Source: Diphasiastrum complanatum (taxonomy: Eukaryota > Streptophyta > Lycopodiopsida > Lycopodiales > Lycopodiaceae). Taken from it: 64,000 nucleotides of DNA. How positions within the stretch are numbered: position 1 is the stretch's first letter; each line of letters begins with the position of its first letter. Location: positions 72,184,206-72,248,205 of the forward strand of contig CM055097.1 in assembly GCA_029204225.1 (NCBI GenBank), given 5' to 3'. The notes below the pieces were generated by a model. The model made no database searches. It was not told the DNA's origin and saw nothing but the letters and a program-made list of their open reading frames with translations. The position numbers were made by a program, and so were the translations under genes. Below are positions 34,276 to 46,131 of the stretch, piece after piece.

Positions 34276-35600
34276 CAGTGTTGGTTGCAAATAAAGTATT
34301 TCCGGAAGGTTTTCACCGGATTCGCAAATTATCTTATGTACAATGGTGGTCGTCAAATTTGGATCGTTTCGAACATTGGAATAATTTAAAAAGACCTTGG
34401 ACTCCAAAGTGCCATTAAACACAAGTGCTCCAGCTAGATGAACCTGAATAAAATCTGCCTCGTTCAAATTTTTGGACGCTCTGACAAAATGAAGCAACAT
34501 TGTTTTCTTTTGATCCATGCCGTCAATAATAAGGCCCAGATATTTTTGTGGACATTCCAAACATTTCTTTTGATGCTTGGCCAACTTTTGTCTTTCAACT
34601 GTTTGTTGATCTCTATGCACTTGAAGGGCTTTTGCAACATCCACTGAAAATACAATGAACTTATTTTATAGAATAAAGATACCATAATGGTCTTAAAAAA
34701 GATTGCAATTTAAATTTTTTCGATTCAGAAACTATTAAAATGAATGACAAATTTGATTAATATTTACCTTTATCATCATTGGTCTTTGCAAGTTGTTTTG
34801 CAGACTTTAACAACTCGCAAGTGGATCATACTGTCATTCGTGATTTTTTTAGAATCTTTACCAATCTAAAATCTCTTTTCCAAATTCTAAGAACATATGA
34901 GTAACTCAAATAGGGAACATTTTTTGTTTTGGCAAACTCTTGTACATCAAAAATATTTCTAATTTTGTAAAATTATCCGGCAAGTGAAAATATAAAGAAC
35001 AATTCGACCTTGTAAGGATCCCCATTATGTTGGGTCTTTCTGAAGTCGTGCATGTATTTGTTGAAGCTGTGAGTTTCCGATTGTGTGAACTGCTTTGTAA
35101 GCTTTGCGATAAACGTCCAAAGCATTCAAAAAATACGAATAGGTGTTTTTATCCGGCCTCACTGTTGTACACAAATAGTAATTTCTCTCATCCTTCGTAA
35201 AAAGAAGTTTGATCTTAATTCTTCAATTTCTTTGATACGCAGTTTCTGTAAACAACAGGATGAGAAGATCTCAAGTCTCTCATGTATTTTTCTTTTTGTT
35301 TGGAGTCTGATCTATAAATTGAACTTGTGACATTAGTAGGTGCTTGAACTGGTTGAGAAGGTGTTGGAATTTTATGACTCAGAATTTTGGCTCCAACCTC
35401 AAGATGTTCTGGACCCTCAGAAGACTCTAAATTTTCAGTAAACATAGCCCTTTTAGATTTAACACGACGAACATCACTTTGAGAAGGTCTCTCATGAACA
35501 TGAGAAAAGCTTGAATGTCGCGGATCAACAGACTTACACGGATCTGTTGATTTACTAGAATCAATAACCGAGTGAATTGAAGCTTTTGAATCATCACTCA
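34276..35600 (-). pseudogene. Second transposase-like remnant (DUF7869-type pattern)
   Basis: Frame 34644-34276 encodes LGLIIDGMDQKKTMLLHFVR, then FNGTLESKVFLNYSNVRNDP-type sequence, NLTTTIVHKII and LPEILYLQP. An IDGMDQ block followed by NLT...L and LYLQ is the layout I associate with DUF7869-like transposase cores, where the two aspartates are catalytic; the second site (LQLDN) is lost exactly where the SDR flank duplication abuts. Upstream, 35180-35020 has RPDKNTYSYFLNALDVYRKA, resembling the zinc-binding segment of the same proteins. 35600-35215 is serine-rich. The family name is from memory of motifs and is provisional. Confidence 0.45.
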
Positions 35601-35601
35601 G

Positions 35602-35806
35602 TTATTCAACTTGTTCAAAAGAACAATGTTCTAATTGTGCAGAGCTTGTATCTAAAGAAGAAGATGAGGTCGAAAGATTTGACACAAGTTGAGTTACAAG
35701 TGTCATTTCTTGAAATGTACTTGCATGAGGAATTTTAGAAGATGAACTCGTAAATGATGATGATGCCACACCATTTACGAAAACAAAGAGTGTGCAAGCT
35801 CGCAGG

Positions 35807-35889
<83 letters not shown>

Positions 35890-35901
35890 ATGGCTTGGCA
35901 T
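35602..35901 (-). pseudogene. Serine-rich N-terminal part of the same remnant
   Basis: The minus-strand frame is Ser/Thr-rich (SNLSTSSSSLDTSSAQLEHC) and continues past a TAG into the 35600-35215 frame (DDSKASIHSVIDSSK). The GA microsatellite at its right end encodes only Ser-Leu repeats and is probably not part of the original protein. Confidence 0.3.
35811..35885. repeat. GA microsatellite, about 74 bp
   Basis: A pure (GA)n run of about 37 repeats, likely highly variable in length between individuals. Confidence 0.95.
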
Positions 35902-36875
35902 TAAAGCTCTACATACTTTGATGTCTATTCTAGTAAACTTTTGCTAGTTAAATATATTTTCAATGATGGCTTGGCTTTAAAAGGCTCTATATGCTTTCAT
36001 GAGTAGTTTACATATTCTAATTAGCTCATTCTAACACATACATTTTTTTCTTTGAATCTTTTACAAATATTTTGAAGGACTTTAAATTAAAGAACATCAT
36101 AGCTGTTGAGCCAACAACCTAATAAATATAAAGCTCATGGACATTACAAGTAGAAAAGGTTCTTCTGAAATTCATGAACTAAGGACAAAAGAATCCACAA
36201 AATGTTGACATAATTGTGTTCAAAAAATCTATCTACGTAGTATACCATCGAATTTTGTAATCTAAAATTCAAAGCTCGATAGAGAATTTTTTATTTCTTA
36301 TAACAATGTTAATTGATCTAGAAAATCAAGTTTGATGTAAGGATCCCTTGATTTTACAACAAATCTAAGGGCCATTTTGCGACAACCAACTAGTAGAATT
36401 CACTAGAAACACCATTGTTGTATAAATTAGGTCCATTGGTTAAGTTTAGAAATAAATTCTATGAATAAATTTAGTAAAGGTTTTCACTTTATGGGTTCAA
36501 GGATCTCTCTTTGTCATGGAAACTCCAAAAATGCCTTATCCTAGTTAGACTTTTTGAGATATGAGAATCGTTATGACACTCCAACATGATACGCAAGTTG
36601 TAAATAGTCCCAAACCAAGAATGAAAGTACCACTCCAACATTATACATAAATGACAAGAGAAATGACACACAAAACAATGTCATGAAAATAAAATGTTAT
36701 GACAAAGCTACAATAATTATGCCTAATGAAAATTCAACGTAGCAATAGACATGTCGATGTCCAGTCATTTTTTTTTCTCAAAAAAGCTAGCTGTAAGATT
36801 AGGAAATTTTATACAAAGTACATGCAGGAAATAAAATTACAGAATTGAAAGTTTTTCAGCCTCTCTAAAAAGAAG
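35902..36875. other. No gene seen
   Basis: AT-rich sequence; no recognisable coding, structural RNA or repeat signal. Confidence 0.6.
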
Positions 36876-36879
36876 CAGG

Positions 36880-38460
36880 GGGAAGATGCAAAAGTCACTG
36901 CTCTCGAATTCCCTCCTATTTCTATCTAGCCAGATGTTCCAAAGAGTAGTTACTCTAGTATGTTACCAAAAAGCATTAGTCTTAGCATCCTCAAATGTGA
37001 TATCATTCAACAGTAAATATGTGTGGCTAAACCTCTTGAATCTAACATGGAAGCGCACAATAGAGAGGTCAGTCACTGATTTCCAAGGAACAATGAAAAA
37101 ATAGGTGGATCACATCTTAAACAAATGTTTTGCATTTAGAGTAGACATGAAACACTTCACCTCTATAACAGGCACATATAGTAAGAGAACGTTGAAGAAT
37201 CCTAAGAGAAAAAATTCTAAGTTTGTCGTTCTTGATATTGTGAGTATGGCAAAATCTGGTCTTCCAAAGGTGGGGGGAGTCAGAGAGGGACCATTTGGAG
37301 TTGAACCAGGAGAAGGTGAAGTTAGGTTCCTTGGTGACAGAGAAAAGAGAGGAGTAAGAAATCTTGTCCGACTTATCAAAGGCCTTAAAAAGCCATTTTT
37401 TTTCACAGTCAGAGGGTAACGAGGTGGTGAGGGGGCCAAGATCACCGTGGGAGAAAGCGTAGGTGAGGAAATTGGATTCCCTGGCGCAGAGGCCAAGATC
37501 ATTTTTGAGACAAGAAAGGCTAAGGGAGTAAATAGAATCCATAATGTTAGCTCATGTAACAAAACCTTTCCAACTTAGATTGCGACAAAGTCTCCCTTCA
37601 ATCAAGGCCAAAGGCTTAGAGTTTAAGGTAGTAGCTTTAGAGAACCATAAGGACTCCAAGGAGTTGTCTCCATTCCAAAAGGTAAGCTCACACATAGAGA
37701 GTAAGACTCTGGAAATTGATTTGAAGAAGGGGGGAAGAGACGAAGTAAGACAAAAGTGGGAACGAGTGAAGTCAAGTAAACAAGAATGAAAAAGATTTTC
37801 CTCAGTCAAAGGAAAATAAGGGAGAATAGTCATCATCATACGGCCGGGCCCAAGGTTGAGGGCAAGTAAAATTGAAGTGAATACGCCTGAAGAGAAGAGA
37901 GAGAGAGGTAGTGGTGGGGTCAAGAAGCCCAAACCCCCCTGATTTCTTAGGAGCAGTACAAATATCCCAGTTTAGGAGGCTAGGACCATTGTTCCAAAGA
38001 AACTTCATGAAAATCTTAGCAATGGAAAGGGAGAAAGAGGGAGGGAGAAACCAAAGGAAAAGAAAGTGGGTGAAGTAAGAGGAGATAATATGCTTGAGAA
38101 CAATGAGTCTAGCTGAGAAGGATAGGTCCGATGAGTTCCAGCTAGCAGGTACTTCTAGCTAATTCTATCAAAGGCTTTGTCAAAATCGACCTCAAGCACA
38201 AGAACTTGGTAATTAAACCAAAGAGAGAAATCTATGACAAACCAGACATTCAAGATATTGTCAAAAAAGGGACCTGCCTTTGATCAAGCCCGATTGGTTT
38301 TTAGGGAGGTGAGAGGAAAGGAGAGAGAATATCCTTCTGGTAATGGCCTTCGCAACAATCTTGTAGGAAGTGTTTAGCATCGTAAGAGGATGATAGTCAG
38401 AAATGATAGAGGGCGACTTAGCTTTAGGAACAAGTTTAATAAGTTTCTGCAAGAAAGAGA
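36880..38460 (-). pseudogene. L1-type LINE ORF2, 3' part with internal deletion
   Basis: In minus-strand order: 38452-38261 RT fingers (KLIKLVPKAKSPSIISDYHP, KNQSGLIKGRSL), 38230-38160 the block LVLEVDFDKAFDRI that holds a catalytic aspartate, 38008-37802 the later RT segment (WNNGPSLLNWDICTAPKKSG), 37140-37070 the zinc segment (DVIHLFFHC) and 36960-36890 the tail TLWNIWLDRNRREFE. The palm with the YADD box is deleted between about 38160 and 38010, and several stops are present. It could not retrotranspose. No poly-A tail was identified at the left end. Confidence 0.75.
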
Positions 38461-38478
38461 GGGAAAGGAGCTTTTGTA

Positions 38479-39578
38479 TGTTACATACCTATGTAACTAG
38501 CAGTACTTCAGACCCCTATTGGTCCATTTAGTGTTGGGGGCTAAATGGGAAGTTACCCTTGGATAAGGGTCACCCTTAGGATTAAGGGTATGTTCCTTTG
38601 GATAAGGGCAGGGAAGTGACTATACCTTGGTCGGAGGTATGGAGTCACGTGACCATTAGATAAGGGGTACCCTTAGGATTAAGAATAGATGCCTTAGATT
38701 AAGGTACTAGTGTTCTTGATTAAGCGCAGGTAGGTGTCTATCCCTTGGATGGAGGTATGGAACCTAGAGAGGTGTTAGAAAGTCATTGGATGACTATTTT
38801 TCTAAACCTTGGGCCTCAACCTTGAACCATATCACTTAATTGGTCTAGGACCAAAGTATACATGCACAACTTGGGCATTGGGACCTAGTGGGAGGGCACA
38901 CTTCTAATGGGTCCAATGAGTTCCCAACTCCCACAAGAAAGGCATTCAAAGAGTCATAGGTTATGGAAGGAGTCTCTTGACCTTCATAAGCCTATGAAGG
39001 CTCTTGGAGATTCTTTAACTCCCCTAGGCTTCTCTCTCTCTCATTGGATGAGCATGGAACTCCATAGTGCATTGGAGGGGTCCATGGGCCATCTATATGA
39101 GGGTAGTAGGGCGACCATTGGGGGGGGGGTGGGGGGGAATCTCTGTTGTTTGCTTTGCTTATACTATAGTGTTGTTACTGGTGTGTAGAGTGCTTTCTTG
39201 TGGTAGTATGCTTAGGGTTTGGATCTTGCTTATGGTATGGGACATAATTAGGATTTGGATCTTGAGTATGCTATGGAGTGTTGTGGTATGCTTGTGATTT
39301 GTTTATGGTTAACAAGGGAGTGCTAGATAGGTCTTTCTTGGAGCTTCGATCTAGCTATGGTTGGGTGGTGAATACTTGAGGCCACTTGTTATCTATCATT
39401 GTGTTCAAAGAGTAGGGACACAGGTGGAGGAGAGATCCTTGGAGGCTTGCAGATTCTTACTTGCAAGTGGAGACATCCTAGCTTGGAGTTGGGGAGCATC
39501 TTGAAGCCTGCAGGTTGCTTGGAGGACATTTGGAGGCTCTACCTTGGATTTGGAGGACTTTCTCACCTCTACTTGTAA
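38479..39578 (+). repeat. 5' LTR of gypsy E (about 1.1 kb, ends approximate)
   Basis: The stretch between TGTTACATACC and the primer site at 39582 has no coding content. It has internal repeats of TTGGATAAGGG-type words between 38560 and 38760 and a G-run at 39119-39137. No second copy is in the window to confirm the ends. Confidence 0.55.
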
Positions 39579-39581
39579 AAG

Positions 39582-39593
39582 TGGTATCAGAGC
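39582..39593 (+). other. Primer binding site of gypsy E
   Basis: TGGTATCAGAGC, complementary to initiator Met tRNA. The 39594-40492 leader after it has two similar blocks with a TTTTCAGA(T/C)CT...ATCTGAAAAT(T/C)AGAT motif near 39880 and 40060 and no gene. Confidence 0.8.
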
Positions 39594-40492
39594 TAGACAA
39601 AGGATGGTAACCTTCTTCAAGTTCTATTAAGATCATGAACTAATTTTTTTTTTTGGGAAAGATTATTGGCTTTTCTAGTTGTAGGAAGCTTGTAGTTGAA
39701 GTAGCCAATGAATCTAGTTCTCTTTGGAAGAGAGTAGTGATGCTTATAGAATTGTTTAGGGACTAATTTTTTGATCATGTTAGAGAAGTTTTAAATTAGG
39801 CTTTGGTTCAAAACTAGTGTTGTTTTTGGCATAAATGAAGTGTTTGAAGTTCTAATTTTCATTTTGAAGTTCTATTTTTCAGACCTGTAAATCTGAAAAT
39901 TAGATTTGAAAAGTGAAGTTTTCATCCAAACTTCATTAGTTACACCTTTTTATCTTCTAGTTTCATGAAAACGGCAATGTAGGAAGGAAATGGTAGTGTA
40001 GCTTTGTGCCTAAAACAAGTTTTGAAATTCTATTTTTTGTCATTTTGAAGAACTGATTTTCAGATCTTTACATCTGAAAATCAGATCTGAAAATTGAAGC
40101 TTTCATAAAGCTTCATTAGTTTTCCATTTCTGGACACTAGTTTCATGGATTTGGAGATCTAGAAGTGAGAAATGTGAAAATTTTGGTTTCTTTGAAATGA
40201 AAGTGGAAATGGAATTGGAATTGGAAGGGGAACTTTATGTAAACATTAGCTTGGATTAGTTAATTGAAGTTTACATAAAGATTTGGTTTTCATCTTTGCT
40301 TTGGATTAAGGCAAATGTAGCTTGTTGTTGTTTTTCACTTAAGCTTGGATTGAGCTTACAAACAATAAGATTGAATGAATAGAAGTAAATGCTTTTTATT
40401 TGCATTGGATGTAAGAACCGAAGCATTTCTATCATTCGAATTTGAGCACTTGTTGTTGTAATTGATAATAGGAAAACACACAAGCAACCCCA

Positions 40493-41615
40493 ATGGATCA
40501 AACCAATGAAAACCCAACATTTGATCTATCAAACTTATCCAATGTGGCACAAGCTCTTGAACTTTTATACTAACAAATTCAAGCCACTAATAAGCAGCTT
40601 CTTTAATCAAAGAAATCAAGACTTAGAGTCTAGGTTAGCCAATCAGAAGAAGCATGTAGTTCCACCTCCCGTAAAAGTGTTTAAGGGGGAGAAGAAAGAT
40701 AGGAACTTACAAGTGGTAAGTTCTTGGCTAAATGTTTGGAACAAATACTTTTCCATGAACCAATTCCCTGAATCTGAAAAGTTATCCACTGTCACCATGC
40801 TCCTTGAAGGAAGAGCCTTAGTTTGGTGGGATGACTTATTTGCAAATGGCAGTCAATCTTGTACATGGGACGATTTTTGCAAGCTTTTTGGGGATTATTT
40901 TGTACCACTTTTAGATGACTATGAACACTTCCAAAAGTTGTCATCTAACCATGAATAAAGGTTTGGAACCATTTATTCAAGATTTTCATGAGTACCTGAA
41001 TCCACTTTATAGTGACATTCTGCCTAAGGTACAAATGTTAATGTTCATTGATGGGTTACCAAAAGATTATCAAGTGGATGTTCGTAGAAACCATCCAAAA
41101 ACCCTAGAAGATGCTATTAGGGCTACAAAATACTTTGATGACACACCTAAGCCAGCTAGGGGTCAATAGCCTAATGAGCAGAAAAAAAGTTTTCAATTTA
41201 AGAGGAATGATCGGGAAGTTGTTAGTGAAACACATCCCAATTCCAACAATCCTAAGAAAACCAAGAAAAACTTTAAAACCCATCAAGGTGGCAATGATAA
41301 AGCTGAAGCTCGTAAGAAGAACATGTGCTTTAAGTGCAATGGTGAGGGTCACCTTGCACATGATTCCATCAAAAAACAAGTTTCAACCTCAGGTAATCTA
41401 TCTCGAAGTAATGAGATGGATGTTTGTTTCCTTAGTTCTTTAGTTTTTAGACCTAATGACCTTATTTGCATTAAAGGTAAAGTTAATGATCAAGTTGTTA
41501 ATGTTCTTTTTGACACGAGATCTGTGAATCTTATTAAAATATTACCTTCCTATCTCGAGTTTGGGGCCATGTCCATGGCGATTTTCACTAAATTTCATGT
41601 TGTACATAAAAGGCA
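40493..41615 (+). pseudogene. Gypsy E gag, zinc knuckle and start of protease
   Basis: The likely start is ATG 40493 (MDQTNENPTFDLSNLSNVA) with a TAA soon after and a frameshift into 40506-40958, which encodes the capsid region (VSSWLNVWNKYFS, EGRALVWWDDLF, WDDFCKLFGDYFVP). It continues in 40915-41169 (FIQDFHEYLNPLYSDILPKV, FIDGLPKDYQVDV). The knuckle is CFKCNGEGHLAHDS, with the last cysteine changed to serine. Protease begins VNVLFDTRSVNLI, where the DTG catalytic triad reads DTR. Element F interrupts the frame at 41616. Confidence 0.8.
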
Positions 41616-42252
41616 TGTGAATTGAGCACATAACCTTCTAGTATAGGTCAGATTTGAGTTAGATAGATTCAATTTTGATGACATGCAGAAGTTTAGATAG
41701 CATGCAATGTCATATTGTATGCATGCAAGCCACATGCAATCAGTGCATGCAATATGCAAAGTGGTTTATGTGATTTACACATGTCTAGGTAATTTTATGA
41801 GTTGACATGCAGTACATGCAACATCCATGCATGTAGTTACACATGTGGATCTCTGGTAGGTGAATTAGTTCAGTTAAGTGGACTTCCCATGCAACTCCAC
41901 TGTAGGAATTCGAGTCTCTCTCATGTAGGGAAAGCTTGGCATGTTTTTCCATATTGTGAATAATGAGATTTTGGTGTTTTGGACTCATTCTCTCTCTACT
42001 TGAGTTTTCTATCATTGATTTTGTCTCTCTACTTGAGAGCAGCCTGTCTTTCCCATACTGAACACTTAGAATTATTTGTAACATTCAATTCTCAAAGTGA
42101 GGAGTTAGATTTTTCAGTCAGATGTATGCCATTGAGCTCTTGCCTTAGATTTTTCAAGCATACCGATCTTTGATCAATATTGTGCAATCACAACACCTCA
42201 ATAAGATCTTGTAGAGTGTGTGGTGAAGTTCACACGTGCTAAAAACTTCACA
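41616..42252 (+). repeat. 5' LTR of copia F (637 bp)
   Basis: It runs from TGTGAATTGAGCACATAACC to AAAACTTCACA, followed at once by the primer site TGGTATCAGAGC at 42253-42264. The copy at 50713-51345 is about 90 percent identical over the first 95 bases. Confidence 0.9.
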
Positions 42253-42990
42253 TGGTATCAGAGCTTCATGCTTTGAAGAGGTGAGGGTGTATACATCAGA
42301 TCATCAGTGTTTTTGCTTGCAGGAACTCGGATTTCGGAGAAGGATTCAAACTCACTGAGAAACAAGCAATCTATGGATCATAAGTGGATCAAATCAAGGA
42401 TGATCTAATCCAGCGGAGCTCTGTACGGACATAGAGCTCACACGTGTGAAATCAGCCCTCATTAATGAGTGGTACTTCTCAAGGAATGATCCACATTTGA
42501 TGTTCTATAGCTTGTTGGATAGGTATTGGAGAGTAGAATGTGTTGATCTTGTCTTTAAATCAATTTGATTTGTTTTTAGAAGAGTTTTAGGCAATCAGAG
42601 AGTTTGAGAGGGTACTCAACTCGTGGGATATCCAAAGTGAGCACACATCTGTCTTTTTCACCATTTTTCATCAATTTTCACTGTCAATCAAGTAGGATTG
42701 GATAGAAGTGAGTGTTTTGAGGTCTTAGACTTTTCATTTCACACATACTACTGTGTTTGAGTTGAAAGTAAGTTCCTAGCGAGTTTATCAGTACATTGAA
42801 ACTCGTGAGAGAGATAGACTTCTTGCTTGCATGGGCTTGTTCTTTTGTGACTGAAGCAAGATCCAAATTCAAGATAGATTGATTTTCTATATCGAGAATT
42901 TGTTCTCACATCTGTTGCTAGATTTCATAGGTTGGATCAACATCATCAGTGTTAGATCCTGGGCTGAGATAGCAAGCAACATTTTTCAAC
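42253..42990 (+). other. Primer binding site and leader of copia F
   Basis: TGGTATCAGAGC at 42253-42264 is followed by an untranslated leader that matches the leader of copia H (51346-51986). It carries the palindrome TCACACGTGTGA at 42438-42449 after CTCTGTACGGACATAGAG. CACTA element G cuts the leader at 42990. Confidence 0.85.
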
Positions 42991-45371
42991 CACTACAAGA
43001 ATTGCCACAATTTTTTACGGGATTTTTGACGTAAAATTGTGTTTTAATTTTTTTTTTGAATCGACGCGGGCGTCGAAAAATACGTCGCTATGAGGTCGTC
43101 AGAATTCGTCGGAATCCGACGCCAAGCCCAAAATCGGCAACAGGCAAACCGGAGAACATGCCACGTGGAAGTCGGATTTCGACGGCCCTGCCACGTGGAC
43201 GTTCGATGTCCACGTGGAAAAAAAAAACCGAAAAATAAATTTTTTTTTTTGCCACATGGACATCGGATTTCGACGTCCACGTGGAAAAAAAAATCGAATT
43301 TTTTTTTGTTTTGCCACATGGACATCGGATTCCGACGTCCACGTGGCCAGAGCGTCGGAATCCGACGTCCACGTGGCAAAAAGAAAATCGTGGCAAAAAC
43401 CAAACATACTCCAATTGACGGGATTTCGAAGTGCATACGAAAAATAAATGATTAAGAAAAATGACATAGATGAAACGAACTGAAAATAGATAAAGCCATA
43501 CCTATTTATGAGTGCATATGCATGTAGCCGGAAAGCGAAGAAGTGCTAGTCATGAATGCTTCAATTGATTCTACTATGTTTGTCACTTTGCTTATGTCCT
43601 TTGCTAGGATAGAACTGCTCTCAACTAGAACAACCATGAGGGCTCCCATTGATGATAAATTTGTGAGTTCTCAATGGTCGTTGATAGATCAACTTTAGAC
43701 AACAGTTGCAATTGACGGGATTTTGAAGTGCATACGAAAAATAAATGATTAAAAAAAATGACATAGATGAAACGAACTGAAAATAGATAAAGCCATACCT
43801 ATTTCTGAGTGCATATGCATGTAGCCGGAAAGCGAAGAAGTGCTAGTCATGAATGCTTCAATTGATTCTACTATGTTTGTCACTTTGCTTCTGTCCTTTG
43901 CTAGGACAGAACTGCTCTCAACTAGAACAGCCATGAGGGCCCCCATTGACAATAAATCAGTGAGTTCTCAATGGTCATTGATAGATCAACTTTAGACAAC
44001 AGTTGCAAGTTCTTTTCATGGTCGTGAAGGCTCAGTTAGTTGAGTCTCTGATCTAACAACTAGTTTGGTGATGGCTTTCCTTCATATCTAATACTTATAG
44101 GCATAGTAAAGGCTTGCAAAGTAGTAGCAGCAATGGTCAAATGTATTATAGAGATAGCGATGTTAATAATCACATGTCTCAACTCTATCAACAATAATCC
44201 TTCAGTATTTTGAAAATCAACATTCAATTCCTCAACGGCTAGAATGTGATTGAATGGTTAGATGACTCACTCATCTAGCAACGATGGTAGGTCAGCTCTC
44301 CAAATATATTGCAAGGAAAACTGGGTTCTAACTCACAGAGCAGAGATAATTAAGCACCCCATAGCCAATATATCTCAAGCTTCCAATAGAGATAGTGAGT
44401 CAATGACACTCTTCAAAGTTCATTTTGAGTTCTGATTTTCAACAAAAATGCCATCATATCAAGCACGCTTCACTAGCTTTCTCTAGCTGATATCTCATTT
44501 TACATGAATCAGAAAATCATGGATTACCCTTTACGGATCGATAGGGAGTAGCAACAAGTAGCCATATTGGATCAATCAGTGAGAAAAAGTGGTAGCTCTA
44601 CATCTTTCATGGTGGAGCTGGTTATGATCTTCATTTAAACCCCAAGAGCTCTCAGTCTCACACTATTTCACAAAGAACATAGCATTAAATCTAAACCCTA
44701 ATTACAAAGAATATATTATTAAATCAAACTCTTCTATCTATATTTTCTTGCTCTCTCTCATGTCTCTCACACACATCCTTCTCTTCTTCTCTCATTCGCT
44801 CATGATCATAAATCACTAAGACACATGTTTGTGTTTAACTACACAAAATACACAATACAAGGAAGATAGTATACAAGAAAAAGTTACGAAGAAAGAAATC
44901 TTAGTTGCACATAACAAAACAAAAGAATCGTACTTGAAATGAGACAAATGGAATTGATAGAGTTGAGAAGAAGCACCAAAAGCCGATCTCCAACAATCTC
45001 CTACAAGAATAAAAAATAAGAAAACCCTAGCAAAATGATGCGGCTTTGAGAATTCGGTCACGGACGTTGGATTCTGATAGTTGTATTATCCGTCGGAATC
45101 CGACATCCGCTTTGTGCTTTTTTTTTTTGCACGGACATGTGACGTCATCCATTTAAAAAGTTGAAGTCTCCGAAATGAGATGTCGGATTCCGACATTTTT
45201 AATGGCCGTCAAAATCCGACGTCTGTAAAAAAACAAAAATTTTCGGCAAATATTTTTTTTTCTGGCAATTTTATTTTATTTATTTATTTTTGTGTCGGAT
45301 TCCGACAGATTATGAAATTTTTCTGAATCCGTTGGAACCTTGTGTCGGAAATTGCGCATTTTGTTGTTGAA
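42991..45371. mobile_element. Non-autonomous CACTA (En/Spm) element G, 2.38 kb
   Basis: The left end is CACTACAAGAATTGCC, the hallmark of CACTA termini. The right end, read inverted, is CAACAACAAAATGCGC, an imperfect partner. A 3-bp target duplication AAC (42988-42990 and 45372-45374) fits the superfamily, and copia H shows the empty site (CTTTCAACTCCATTTTC). Both subterminal regions carry many copies of the dyad GTCGGAATCCGAC, on the left next to GTCCACGTGG. No transposase was found inside, so it would depend on one elsewhere. Confidence 0.85.
43413..44006. repeat. 297-bp tandem duplication inside CACTA G
   Basis: The unit from AATTGACGGGATTTCGAAGT at 43413 recurs at 43710 with few differences and ends at ...CAACAGTTGCA near 44006. 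Confidence 0.85.
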
Positions 45372-45412
45372 AACTCCATTTTTTGTCATTACTAGAATTT
45401 GTCATAGAGAAG

Positions 45413-46130
45413 ATGTCTTCATCTGGTTCACATTTCTTGGAGCACAATGAGAGATTAACATCTTTCAATTTTGCAATGTGGAAGATCTGGAATCATTATT
45501 GATTCTACAGGATGTAATGGATATTGTGAGTGGAGTTGAAGAAGAACCTGCTGCACCTAATGAAGCTGCAACATTTTACAAAAGAACCAGAATTGCCCTT
45601 CTTTTTGTAAAAATGAATGTAACCAATGAAGTGTAAAGAGAGATCAGCACATGCACCACTGCCAAGGAAGCTTGGGATACTCTAAAAACAATCTATGAAA
45701 TTAGGAATACTTCTAGATTGCTTACAATTAGAAATCAAATTTTTTTAAGTTATCAAAGAGTAGATGAGAGTGCTTCATCATATGTAATGAGAGTTAAGGA
45801 TCTTCATCAAGAGTTAGCTGGTACTGGGAATCCTCTTAAGAACACTGAACTTGTTCAAGTAATCCTTTATGGACTTAGAGATGAGTATGACAATATTGTG
45901 TAGACTTATGCTGTCAGGGAGGATCTTCCATCCTTGGAGACACTGCAAGGTGTTCTCATTGCTGAAGAAAGTAGACAAGAGAACAAGATGCTGAGGATCA
46001 ACAGACTTTCATTGAAAGATGGTGGAGATGACAAAGCACTCTTCATCAGAGACAAGTCAAGAGGCAAGGGCAAAGAACAACAAGACTTCAAGAAGGACAA
46101 AGCCAAAGAATGTGGTGAGGATTAGTTCTC
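45413..46130 (+). pseudogene. Copia F gag (broken)
   Basis: It begins ATG 45413 (MSSSGSHFLEH), then a deletion near 45485 shifts the frame (MWKIW for MWKIRME). LTIRNQIFLSYQRVDESASS and ELVQVILYGLRDEYDNIV follow, with a TAG at 45901-45903 where element A has glutamine. The same TAG is present in copia H. A second TAG lies at 46123-46125. Confidence 0.85.
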
Positions 46131-46131
46131 A

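Noticed and set aside
35602-35901. Long Ser-Leu repeat protein
   Set aside because: It is the translation of a GA microsatellite.
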